From Corynebacterium propinquum DSM 44285 (lineage in GTDB: Bacteria > Actinomycetota > Actinomycetes > Mycobacteriales > Mycobacteriaceae), in the NCBI RefSeq assembly GCF_000375525.1, contig NZ_AQXC01000002.1, positions 1 through 64,000 of the forward strand: a stretch of DNA of 64,000 nucleotides. Direction: 5' to 3'. Below are positions 56,508 to 64,000 of this stretch, piece after piece. Position 1 is the stretch's first letter, and each line of letters begins with the position of its first letter. A program made the position numbers and the translations under genes. The notes beneath the pieces were generated by a model. It searched no databases. It was given only the letters and a program-made list of their open reading frames with translations, and had not been told where the DNA came from.

Positions 56508-57518
56508 TTATTTGCCGCTGTAATCGACCACGGAGTATTCCTGCAGCTTAGCCAGTTGGTGAATTGATTCGACATAACGGGTGGTGCCGGATTTCGAACG
56601 CATGACCAAGCTGCGGGTCACTGCACCGGCAGGTCGGTAGGACACCCCGCGGACCATGTCGCCGTCGGTGACACCAGTGGCAGCGAAGTAGCAGTTGTCG
56701 GAGGACACCAAGTCATCGGTGGTCAGCACCTTGTCCAGGTCGTGTCCAGCAGCGCGTGCCTTTTCGGCCTCTTCCTCACTCTGCGGCCAGAGTTTGCCCT
56801 GAATTTCGCCACCCATGCACTTCATGGCACAAGCTGTGATGATACCTTCCGGGGTACCGCCAATACCCATCATCATGTCCACGGTGTTTGAATCATGCGA
56901 TTGTGCCGCTGCAATAGCGCCTGCGACGTCACCGTCCATGATCAAGCGCACTTTGGCACCTGCCTCACGGATTTCTTTGATCAGCCTCTCGTGGCGTGGA
57001 CGGTCCAGCACGACGACGTTCATCTCTGCGATCTTGATGCCCTTGGCCTTGGCGACGGCGGCGATGTTGTCTGCCACGGATGCGTTGATGTCGATCGCAC
57101 CACGTGCTTCTGGGCCAACTGCGATCTTGTTCATATAAAAGACCGCGGATGGATCAAACATGGTGCCGCGTTCTGCAGCGGCAATCACGGAAATAGCATT
57201 TGGGCGGCCTTCCGCCATCAACCGGGTGCCGTCCACCGGGTCGACGGCGATGTCAACCTGCGGACCTTCACCCGTGCCGACGTTTTCGCCGTTGTAGAGC
57301 ATCGGAGCTTCGTCTTTTTCGCCCTCGCCAATCACGACAACGCCGTCCATGTGCACCGAATTAATCAGGCTGCGCATGGCATCTACTGCGGCACCGTCGC
57401 CCTCATTTTTCTGGCCACGACCTACCCAGCGGCCCGAGGCCAAAGCAGCAGCTTCGGTGACGCGGACCAGCTCCATGGCAAGGTTGCGGTCAGGAATATA
57501 CGAGGTGGGAGCGGACAT
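56508..57518 (-). CDS. glpX: Fructose-1,6-bisphosphatase, class II
   Basis: A gluconeogenic phosphatase. From ATG 57518 ([18 protein letters not shown]), preceded by AGGAGGATTC, 336 residues. Metal and substrate sites: [59 protein letters not shown]. Class II FBPase (GlpX) is the only type in corynebacteria and mycobacteria, which fits the organism. It is divergent from a DUF4245 gene, as in mycobacteria. Confidence 0.93.
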   Translation of the reverse strand: MSAPTSYIPDRNLAMELVRVTEAAALASGRWVGRGQKNEGDGAAVDAMRSLINSVHMDGVVVIGEGEKDEAPMLYNGENVGTGEGPQVDIAVDPVDGTRLMAEGRPNAISVIAAAERGTMFDPSAVFYMNKIAVGPEARGAIDINASVADNIAAVAKAKGIKIAEMNVVVLDRPRHERLIKEIREAGAKVRLIMDGDVAGAIAAAQSHDSNTVDMMMGIGGTPEGIITACAMKCMGGEIQGKLWPQSEEEAEKARAAGHDLDKVLTTDDLVSSDNCYFAATGVTDGDMVRGVSYRPAGAVTRSLVMRSKSGTTRYVESIHQLAKLQEYSVVDYSGK

Positions 57519-57710
57519 GAATCCTCCTGTGTCATGAGCCTTAGCTCTAGTACGGTTCAAGTGTTTTTCGTGTGTGCGCGTTCTAGGCAGCTAGCACGAG
57601 CACAAACATTATTTCCATTGTTCCACTAAATTGGTCAACTGTTGTGGGGCGCACCCTATAGAGGGCTAATAAAGGCGACAAAATGCGGTAGTCATGCCAT
57701 ACTGTTGAAC

Positions 57711-58286
57711 GTGGCTGGCGAATCTAAAAAACCCGCAATTTTTCAAGGTGGCCGAGACATGGTGATCTCTGTCGCCGTCATTGTTATTGCCATGATCGTG
57801 GTGGTCGCACCGACCGGCCTCTGGTCATATAGCCCCGGTGAACCGGAGTTTGAGCCTGTTCATGAGGTCGACCCGCAGGCTTTTATCGACAATGAAGCTC
57901 GCGCCGCCGACTATGACATCTTTTTTCCAGACACGCCAGATAATTGGGTGCCGAATTCCGCACGACGGAAGCTGATCGATGGTGAATCGTCGACCGTCGT
58001 TGGCTGGGTTACTGCAGAACGCGGCTTCATCCAAATTGCGCAGACTGGTGTTCCCCTCGACCAGGCACTACAAGCCTTTGATAGTAAGTACCGGCCGCAT
58101 GAGGAAACCCGGCAGGTCTCTGGCCGCGAGGTCACGCTGAAATTCGCCGATGATGATTCGGTGAGCAGGTTGTGGGGCGTAGAAAAAGACGGCACGACGG
58201 TGCTTTTCGACGGAGTGGCATCGGATGACGAATTCGCCACGATCATCGAGGCAACCCTGCAGGCTGAGGCTTATCAGCCTGCTTAA
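57711..58286 (+). CDS. DUF4245 membrane-anchored protein
   Basis: About 191 residues from the GTG at 57711 (VAGESKKPAIFQGGRD). One N-terminal membrane segment (MVISVAVIVIAMIVVVAP) and an extracytoplasmic domain with PDNWVPNSARRKLIDGE and WVTAERGFIQIAQTG. The DUF4245 pattern and the place divergent from glpX match Rv1100. Function unknown. A 9-bp hairpin GCAGGCTGA/TCAGCCTGC covers its last codons. Two 10-bp tandem copies of GAAAGCCTAG follow at 58311-58330. Confidence 0.8.
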   Translation: MAGESKKPAIFQGGRDMVISVAVIVIAMIVVVAPTGLWSYSPGEPEFEPVHEVDPQAFIDNEARAADYDIFFPDTPDNWVPNSARRKLIDGESSTVVGWVTAERGFIQIAQTGVPLDQALQAFDSKYRPHEETRQVSGREVTLKFADDDSVSRLWGVEKDGTTVLFDGVASDDEFATIIEATLQAEAYQPA

Positions 58287-58336
58287 TCGGCTCGCTGAGC
58301 GCTAGCCAAGGAAAGCCTAGGAAAGCCTAGGAACCA

Positions 58337-59773
58337 TTACACGTTGTAATACAGCTCGAATTCCTTCGGTGTTGGGCCTTTACGCAGCGGCATGATCTCT
58401 TTGTCGTATTTCAACTGGATGTGTGCGTCGATCAGAGAATCACTAAACACCCCGGTTCGGGTGAGGAACTCGCGGTCGCTATCCAATGCTTCCAAGGAAC
58501 GCTCTAGGGAATACGGCACGCGCTTGACGTTCTGGGCCTGGTCGCTGTCGGCAGCAGATAAATCGAAATCTGCTGGTGGTCCTGGATCAATCTGGTTCTG
58601 AATCCCGTCCAGCCCAGCTAACAACTGCGCGGCAAAACCCAGATAGGGGTTACCCGAAGGGTCTGGAGCACGGAATTCTAAGCGCTTGGCTGCCGGGCTG
58701 TTACCGGCTGCTGGAATTCGAATCGCTGCCGATCGGTTTGATTCCGAATACGCCAAGTTAACCGGAGCTTCAAAACCGGAATACAAACGTCGGTAGGAGT
58801 TCGCTGTCGGATTGGTAAAAGCCAACACTGCACCTGCGTGTTTGAGCAACCCACCGATATACCAGCGCCCCAGATCCGAGAGTCCGGCATAGCCGTCGCC
58901 ATAGAACAGCGGTTCGCCGTTTTTCCACAGCGACTGGTGCGCGTGCATGCCGCAACCGCCGTCGTTTTCCAATGGCTTGGGCATGAACGTCGCGGTTTGT
59001 CCCATCGCTTCGGCGGTATTTTTCACGATGTATTTGAACGTTTGCAGATCATCGCCGGCTGCTAGCAAGGTGTTGAACTTGTAGTTGACTTCTTGCACGC
59101 CGCCAGTGGCAATTTCGTGGTGAAATCGCTCAACCTCAAAACCACAGGTGGTGAGGTGGTGTGCGATCTCATCGCGCACCGCGATGGTTTTGTCGTACGG
59201 GGCGACGGGGAAATAGCCATCATTGATTTGGATTTGGTTTCCCCGGTTTGGTTCGCCATTAACCATGGTCTTTTCCCCGGAACGCCACCAGCCCTCGTCG
59301 GAATCAACGTGGTGGAATGCAGAGTTGACCGCGGTGGAATAGCGTACGGAATCGAAGACGAAAAATTCCGCCTCGCAGCCGATATAGCAGGTATCAGCGA
59401 TGCCAGTTTCTTTCAGATACTCCTCAGCATGCCGTGCAATACTGCGCGGGTCTCGGGAATATGCTGCACCATCGGAATCCGGTTTGTGCACGAAAAACTT
59501 CATATTGACGGTCTTGCGTGCCCGGAAAGGATCGATATAAGCGGTCGAAATATCCGGGTGCAGCATCATGTCGGATTCATCGACTGTTGCGAAGCCGTCG
59601 ATAGAAGAACCGTCAAAGGCAAATCCTTCATTCGCCGCCTCTTCGGTAAATGCGCTAGCGGGAATAGTCAGTGCGTGTTCTATGCCTCGCAAATCAGTAA
59701 AGCGCATGTCCAAATATTCGACGGAATGGGCTTCAAAATAGTCCAATAACTCGGTCACAGTAGTGACTGCCAT
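58337..59773 (-). CDS. Second type-I glutamine synthetase, lacking the adenylylation tyrosine
   Basis: A 478-residue paralogue of the glnA at 5385. Catalytic motifs are kept: FDGSSIDGFATVDESDM, CEAEFFVFD, ERFHHEIATGGVQEVNYKF (as VQEVNYKF), [46 protein letters not shown]. The region that holds [10 protein letters not shown] in GlnA reads ADFDLSAADSDQA here, so Tyr is replaced by Phe and GlnE control is unlikely. It is not GlnA2-like. It follows an ornithine-cyclodeaminase-like gene on the same strand by 121 bp. It may make glutamine or a gamma-glutamyl amine. Confidence 0.85.
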   Translation of the reverse strand: MAVTTVTELLDYFEAHSVEYLDMRFTDLRGIEHALTIPASAFTEEAANEGFAFDGSSIDGFATVDESDMMLHPDISTAYIDPFRARKTVNMKFFVHKPDSDGAAYSRDPRSIARHAEEYLKETGIADTCYIGCEAEFFVFDSVRYSTAVNSAFHHVDSDEGWWRSGEKTMVNGEPNRGNQIQINDGYFPVAPYDKTIAVRDEIAHHLTTCGFEVERFHHEIATGGVQEVNYKFNTLLAAGDDLQTFKYIVKNTAEAMGQTATFMPKPLENDGGCGMHAHQSLWKNGEPLFYGDGYAGLSDLGRWYIGGLLKHAGAVLAFTNPTANSYRRLYSGFEAPVNLAYSESNRSAAIRIPAAGNSPAAKRLEFRAPDPSGNPYLGFAAQLLAGLDGIQNQIDPGPPADFDLSAADSDQAQNVKRVPYSLERSLEALDSDREFLTRTGVFSDSLIDAHIQLKYDKEIMPLRKGPTPKEFELYYNV

Positions 59774-59894
59774 GGCTGCTCCTCGCAGAATTATCGATGT
59801 TCAGCAGAAGTAGAAGTATCAATAGTAAGAGGGTTGGTAACAAAAATTGGTAGCAGACGCGTTGCTTGGAAGGCGTCTGCGCAAGCGCGGAGTG

Positions 59895-61040
59895 CTACTT
59901 CAGCGCCGGGACATCCCACAAGTTAAGTGAGGTGCCAATGCCTTTGTCCACCGCATTGTGGTACACATCCGTTGCCCAAGCGACGTCTTCGACCGGCATA
60001 CCGCCCACCGAATAACAAATAATCTGCTCATCGTTTTCCCGGCCAACAGCCTTGCCCGAGGCAATATCACCCATATTGGTGATCTGTTGTGGATCCAACC
60101 GCGACTCTTTGATCATGTCATACCAGTGGCTGCCAATGATGCCGAGTGATTTATACGTCTGGCCTGGACCGTTTTCCCGATACCACTCGTCATACAGGCC
60201 TTCATAGTCCCAGACCAGGGTGCACTCGTCAGACGTTAGGAAATCTTCATCCATACGCGCTGCTGCAGGGCAGAGCAACAAGGCACCTGGTTTGATCCAT
60301 TCTTTTTTGAAATACGGATAAGCTTCCGGGCCATCTGCTGATGTCGTCGTTGCGGAAATGCAGATATCTGAACCTTCAATGGCCGCTTGCTCGGAATCAA
60401 CGACAGTGACCTTGACGTCGTAATTGTCACGGATCCAGTCCGCAGCCTTCTCTGTAGAGCCAGCGCTGCGGCCTTTCAACTTCACATGTTTAATGGATGG
60501 CCGCTGCGAAATAGCAGAACCGAGGATGGTCCGGGCCATCACACCAGGACCAATGATGCCCACGGTTTCTGCATTCTCCACCGCTAAGTGCTTGACACCA
60601 ACGCCTGGGACAGCTCCGGTGCGATAGGCCGAAAGCAGGTTCGCCGACATAATCGACAATGGAGCACCGGTATCGGCGTCGTTAAGAACAAAGACGTGAA
60701 TGGAACGGGGCAGATCTTTCTTCCGGTTTTCTGCATTTGAGCCGTACCATTTCACGCCAGTATTACGGAAACGGCCCCCGAGATATGCCGGCATGGCCAT
60801 GAAGCGGCGATCCGGACCGTCGGCAGGCATGGACTTGTGTTCAGGATTAGTCGGAAAACTAATCTGCGCGCCGTGCGAATTCGCAGTAGCCCCAGCCATG
60901 CGGTAATCGCCTTCAGCGAGCAAAATAAGAGTTTCTTCCATCGCCTCGACGCACTGAGCAGAGTCAGTAACCCCGGCGTCGATCATGTCCTGCTCAGACA
61001 AATAGAGAAAATCAATTCGAGTATCGTTTTCCGTGCTCAA
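59895..61040 (-). CDS. Ornithine cyclodeaminase-family protein (tyramine-oxidase-subunit-B-like)
   Basis: A 381-residue protein of the mu-crystallin/OCD fold. FLYLSEQDMIDAGV, MAMPAYLGGRF, VKWYGSNAENRKKDLPRSIH (as KWYGSNAENRKK), ANLLSAYRTGAVPGVGVKHL, and the NAD fold VGIIGPGVMARTIL. The pattern is close to what is annotated as tyramine oxidase subunit B in actinobacteria, an assignment I recall rather than can verify. No amine oxidase is adjacent. Start at TTG 61040 after AAAGGA; the upstream part of the frame is not conserved. The adjacent GS paralogue suggests amine or amino-acid nitrogen use. Confidence 0.72.
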   Translation of the reverse strand: MSTENDTRIDFLYLSEQDMIDAGVTDSAQCVEAMEETLILLAEGDYRMAGATANSHGAQISFPTNPEHKSMPADGPDRRFMAMPAYLGGRFRNTGVKWYGSNAENRKKDLPRSIHVFVLNDADTGAPLSIMSANLLSAYRTGAVPGVGVKHLAVENAETVGIIGPGVMARTILGSAISQRPSIKHVKLKGRSAGSTEKAADWIRDNYDVKVTVVDSEQAAIEGSDICISATTTSADGPEAYPYFKKEWIKPGALLLCPAAARMDEDFLTSDECTLVWDYEGLYDEWYRENGPGQTYKSLGIIGSHWYDMIKESRLDPQQITNMGDIASGKAVGRENDEQIICYSVGGMPVEDVAWATDVYHNAVDKGIGTSLNLWDVPALK

Positions 61041-61157
61041 TGGTATTCCTTTCCAGAAAATCGCCCTGCTACCGGTACTGGCCACAGTGGCGTCATCCAC
61101 GCTACACAGAAATGATATGCCGCGTTCGAGGCGAGAGCTTCTGGACGGCAACCAGGC

Positions 61158-61445
61158 TTAAGAATCGCCGTTCACATCAGTGTCAGTATCAGCATCGTGG
61201 TGATCCCGACCGCCCCGGGCATTCATCGCCTCGTCGACGCGTTTACTGGCGCGGTCTAAATGCTCTTCACAACGCTTAGCCAACGCCTCGCCGCGTTCCC
61301 AATACTTCAGTGATTCATCCAGACCCATCTGTCCCAGCTCCAGGATTTTCACCGTTTCGATGAGTTCGTCGCGGGCTTGTTCATAGCTGAGGTTGTCGAC
61401 AGGGGTTTGCTCGCTCGGGTTTCCGGTGCCAAAAGAATCGTTCAT
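61158..61445 (-). CDS. xseB: Exodeoxyribonuclease VII small subunit
   Basis: A 95-residue protein from ATG 61445. The core [37 protein letters not shown] (short: [28 protein letters not shown]) is the XseB signature, followed by [14 protein letters not shown]. It partners the large subunit XseA encoded 78 bp upstream. The Asp/His/Thr-rich tail ([14 protein letters not shown]) is not conserved. Confidence 0.9.
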   Translation of the reverse strand: MNDSFGTGNPSEQTPVDNLSYEQARDELIETVKILELGQMGLDESLKYWERGEALAKRCEEHLDRASKRVDEAMNARGGRDHHDADTDTDVNGDS

Positions 61446-61523
61446 GGTGCAACCTTTCTTGAAAATAATTTGCTCACTGGCTAACTCGCTCAATGGCTAA
61501 CAGCGATCACGCTTGTCAACGGA

Positions 61524-62762
61524 CTAATCCGCGCGTTGGGTTCCCATGCCCGCCGCGGTGATCGAGCCATCAGAGACACGAATGCGTAGCTGGGAACCAG
61601 GAGGCGACTGGTCGATGGTGGTCACCACTTCCGCATCACCGTCACGCGGAAGCACCTGCACGATGGAATAACCACGTTCCAAGGTCGATGCCGGACCCAA
61701 CGCCGAAACCTGTCCGCGTAATGCAGCCACCCGAGAAGTCTCTTGACCGAGCACATGCCGCATCTCGCGCCGAATTGAACTCAGTGCAGTGTCGAGCTCA
61801 TCGCGCCGGGCATTAATGGGCGTGCGTGGGTCTGCCAGGACAGGACGAGAACGCAACGAATCCAGATTGTTCCGTTCCCGGGCCACCCACTGACCGACGG
61901 CTTGTGCCATGCGGGCGCGTGCTTCGTCGAGAAGCGCGTGCTCCTCGGCAACATCCGGGACCACCCGTTTGGCCGCATCTGTTGGGGTTGCTGCGCGCAG
62001 ATCAGCTACATTGTCTAATACCGGGGAATCAGGTTCGTGCCCAATCGCCGAAACCACCGGGGTGCGTGCGGCAGACACAGCACGCTGCAGCGCTTCTTCC
62101 GAAAACGGCAAAAGATCCTCGACACTGCCACCACCGCGCGCGATGATGATGACATCCACCTCATCATCGGCATCCAATTTCTCTAGCGCTTCTATCACCT
62201 GGCTGACGGCTTGGGCACCCTGCATGGCGGTGTTGAGAACCCGGAAATTAACCTGTGGCCACCGGTCGCGGGCGACAGACAACACGTCGCGCTCTGCCGC
62301 CGAACCGCGGCCAGTGATCAAACCGATGGTGCGCGGAAGATAGGGAAGTGGCAGCTTCCGCGAGGCGTCGAAAAGCCCCTCCGCAGCCAATGCCCGCCGC
62401 AGGTTTTCGATACGGGCCAGCAATTCGCCGACCCCGACATGCCGGATTTCGGTGACCCACAGCGAAAATGAACCCCGGCCGGCATAAAACGCGGGCTTGC
62501 CATAAACCACGATGCGGTCGCCGTCTTTGATCGGGGTCGGTAAGTTTTGCAACAACGCCGTCGAAGCCGTCAATGAGACCGACATTTCTTGGTTCACATC
62601 GCGCAGGGTGAGGTAGGACAGCTTCCACGAAGGCTTCATATTGATTTGGGTGAGCTGACCTTCCACCCACAAATAGCCAAGCCGCTCAATCCAGCCTTTG
62701 ACCTCGGTATTAACAGTGCTGACTGACCATGGATTCTCGAATGTTGCGGGTGGTCTACTCAA
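61524..62762 (-). CDS. xseA: Exodeoxyribonuclease VII large subunit
   Basis: About 412 residues. An N-terminal OB-fold ([26 protein letters not shown], short: [14 protein letters not shown]), then the exonuclease core: [38 protein letters not shown] ([13 protein letters not shown]), [27 protein letters not shown] ([15 protein letters not shown]). Degrades single-stranded DNA to oligonucleotides with XseB. Start at TTG 62762, six bases from AAGGGA, is preferred to the longer frame, which is divergent over ispH's start region. Confidence 0.9.
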   Translation of the reverse strand: MSRPPATFENPWSVSTVNTEVKGWIERLGYLWVEGQLTQINMKPSWKLSYLTLRDVNQEMSVSLTASTALLQNLPTPIKDGDRIVVYGKPAFYAGRGSFSLWVTEIRHVGVGELLARIENLRRALAAEGLFDASRKLPLPYLPRTIGLITGRGSAAERDVLSVARDRWPQVNFRVLNTAMQGAQAVSQVIEALEKLDADDEVDVIIIARGGGSVEDLLPFSEEALQRAVSAARTPVVSAIGHEPDSPVLDNVADLRAATPTDAAKRVVPDVAEEHALLDEARARMAQAVGQWVARERNNLDSLRSRPVLADPRTPINARRDELDTALSSIRREMRHVLGQETSRVAALRGQVSALGPASTLERGYSIVQVLPRDGDAEVVTTIDQSPPGSQLRIRVSDGSITAAGMGTQRAD

Positions 62763-62869
62763 CAATGATCCCTTCGCTTCACGACGAGTGTGTGCTGGCC
62801 GACCTGAAGAAGCCGTCCTAATGCTCGCCCATTGTACTGGGTGTTGACGTATTGGATACCCTGGAAGGC

Positions 62870-63859
62870 ATGACTGAACAGGCTGTGCAAGAACCCAATG
62901 TTCTCCTCGCGGCACCCCGCGGATATTGCGCCGGAGTGGACCGTGCCGTTGAGACGGTGGAAAAGGCCTTAGAAAAATATGGCGCGCCCATCTACGTGCG
63001 CAAAGAAATTGTGCACAACAAATACGTGGTGCAATCTTTTGAAAAGAAAGGCGTTATTTTCGTCAATGAAGCCGAAGAAGCGCCTGAAGGTGCGCACTTG
63101 GTGTTTTCTGCGCACGGAATTTCACCGGCTGTGCGCGCCGAAGCCTCGGAGCGTAAGCAGCTCACGCTGGATGCAACCTGCCCGCTGGTGACCAAGGTAC
63201 ATCGCGAGGCGGAACGCTTTGCCCGGGATGGTTACCATATTTTGCTTGTTGGTCACGAAGGCCACGAGGAGGTCGAAGGTACCGCTGGGCACGCGCCAGA
63301 AGTAACGTATCTTGTCGACGGCGTCGAGGGCGTGGATCAGCTTCCGGAATCACTGGTGGATGAAAAAATTGTGTGGCTTTCACAAACCACGCTGTCGGTC
63401 ACTGAAACCATGGATATCGTGAACAAGTTGCGCGAGCGTTTCCCACACCTGGAAAACCCACCGAGCGACGATATCTGCTATGCGACGCAAAACCGCCAGG
63501 AATCGGTACGCGCGATTGCTCCGCATTGCGAATTGATGATCGTGGTGGGCTCCACCAACTCATCGAATTCCAAGCGTTTGGTTGAAGTCGCGCTTGATGC
63601 CGGTTCCACAGCGTCGTATTTGGTGGACTTTGCCGACGAGATCAAAGAAGAATGGCTGGATGGCGTGAAAACAGTCGGCGTAACCTGCGGTGCTTCGGTG
63701 CCGGAATTATTGGTGCGTGACGTCGTCGAATGGTTGGATCAGCGCGGTTATTCTCGTGTCAAAGAAGTGACGACGACTACCGAAACCATCCAATTTTCAC
63801 TGCCCCGCGATCTGCGTCCAGCGCGGAATCGTAATCGGAAAAAACCGGCCCACAATTAA
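62870..63859 (+). CDS. ispH: 4-hydroxy-3-methylbut-2-enyl diphosphate reductase
   Basis: Last step of the MEP isoprenoid pathway, a [4Fe-4S] enzyme making IPP and DMAPP. Cluster cysteines: [47 protein letters not shown]. Also [10 protein letters not shown], and [22 protein letters not shown] use the ATG at 62870 ([10 protein letters not shown]). A TTG 18 bp upstream is an alternative start because GGAAGG abuts the ATG. It is divergent from xseA, as in mycobacteria. Confidence 0.93.
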   Translation: MTEQAVQEPNVLLAAPRGYCAGVDRAVETVEKALEKYGAPIYVRKEIVHNKYVVQSFEKKGVIFVNEAEEAPEGAHLVFSAHGISPAVRAEASERKQLTLDATCPLVTKVHREAERFARDGYHILLVGHEGHEEVEGTAGHAPEVTYLVDGVEGVDQLPESLVDEKIVWLSQTTLSVTETMDIVNKLRERFPHLENPPSDDICYATQNRQESVRAIAPHCELMIVVGSTNSSNSKRLVEVALDAGSTASYLVDFADEIKEEWLDGVKTVGVTCGASVPELLVRDVVEWLDQRGYSRVKEVTTTTETIQFSLPRDLRPARNRNRKKPAHN

Positions 63860-63876
63860 GCTACTAAGCCCCATTT

Positions 63877-63925
63877 AATCGGCCGCGTTATTCACTAACT
63901 GTGTTAATAACGCGGCTGATTTGTT
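63877..63925 (+). terminator. Intrinsic terminator of ispH
   Basis: An 11-bp perfect stem GCCGCGTTATT/AATAACGCGGC (63882-63892/63906-63916), extended by AATC/GATT, followed by TTTGTTCT. The rest of the window (63926-64000) holds nothing I can assign. Confidence 0.85.
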
Positions 63926-64000
63926 CTACGTTGCCGCGTTGTGCTGCTGGAATTATTATCTTGTGCGTCAGTCGCAGACTGCCGGTAAGTAGACCGCCGG

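Overview
The window looks like a chromosomal segment of a Corynebacterium (Actinomycetota, Mycobacteriales). The evidence is the gene order and protein content: glmU-prs-rplY-pth; mfd, mazG, an LpqU-like lytic transglycosylase, eno, a DivIC/FtsB protein, DUF501 and ppx; greA, a DUF4307 protein, mca (mycothiol amidase) and a Z-prenyl transferase; coaA and glyA; fumC, glpX and a DUF4245 protein; xseB, xseA and ispH. This follows the order known from Mycobacterium tuberculosis around Rv1017c-Rv1026 and Rv1080c-Rv1110. A LysI-type lysine permease, a nadA-nadC block and DtxR-like iron control also fit corynebacteria. The species is not identified.

Layout. 0-2.7 kb: insertion-sequence debris. An IS256-type right end abuts an IS3-type relic, which is itself split by a second, nearly complete IS3-type element with 26-bp ends and a 3-bp target duplication. 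2.7-5.1 kb: accessory genes (a DUF6973-like protein with a probable frameshift, a lipoprotein, an MhuD/IsdG-like heme monooxygenase, a methyltransferase). 5.3-13.2 kb: minus-strand housekeeping genes (glnA, pth, rplY, an inserted SDR gene, prs, glmU, an MFS exporter). 13.4-18.6 kb: tRNA-Gln, mfd, a 3-methyladenine glycosylase, a TetR regulator. 18.6-24.4 kb: NAD synthesis (nadA, nadC and a coupled FAD/NAD(P)-binding protein) and lysI. 24.5-30.8 kb: mazG to ppx, a tRNA with a UAA anticodon, a Bax-inhibitor-like membrane protein. 30.9-37.2 kb: a lipoprotein, greA, DUF4307, mca, uppS-like, coaA, glyA. 37.2-41.2 kb: folate p-aminobenzoate synthesis (fused pabAB, pabC) interrupted by an iron-siderophore binding lipoprotein behind a DtxR-like box. 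41.3-43.8 kb: DUF5997, PH-domain, LysR-effector-like and GNAT genes. 43.8-48.3 kb: the 5-oxoprolinase operon (pxpA, pxpB, pxpC) with an NRAMP-like transporter and a divergent GntR regulator. 48.3-53.2 kb: two tandem paralogues of unknown function facing a PPE/WXG-like low-complexity protein and a DUF3558-like lipoprotein. 53.2-54.3 kb: no convincing gene, but very dense inverted repeats. 54.3-64 kb: yjdM, fumC, glpX, DUF4245, a second glutamine synthetase next to an ornithine-cyclodeaminase-like gene, xseB, xseA, ispH.

The most unusual signals are: (1) an exact decamer, CTTGCCGACG, which I count 20 times on either strand and in different reading frames, far above chance, resembling an uptake or other DNA-level signal word; (2) about 460 bp (53300-53758) built of nested, nearly perfect inverted repeats whose loops carry C5 runs on one strand and G5 runs on the other, a candidate large structured RNA; (3) a second type-I glutamine synthetase that lacks the adenylylation tyrosine and is paired with an amine-metabolism-type gene; (4) an NRAMP-family transporter without the metal-binding motifs inside the 5-oxoproline operon. 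Everything here was read by eye, without database searches.
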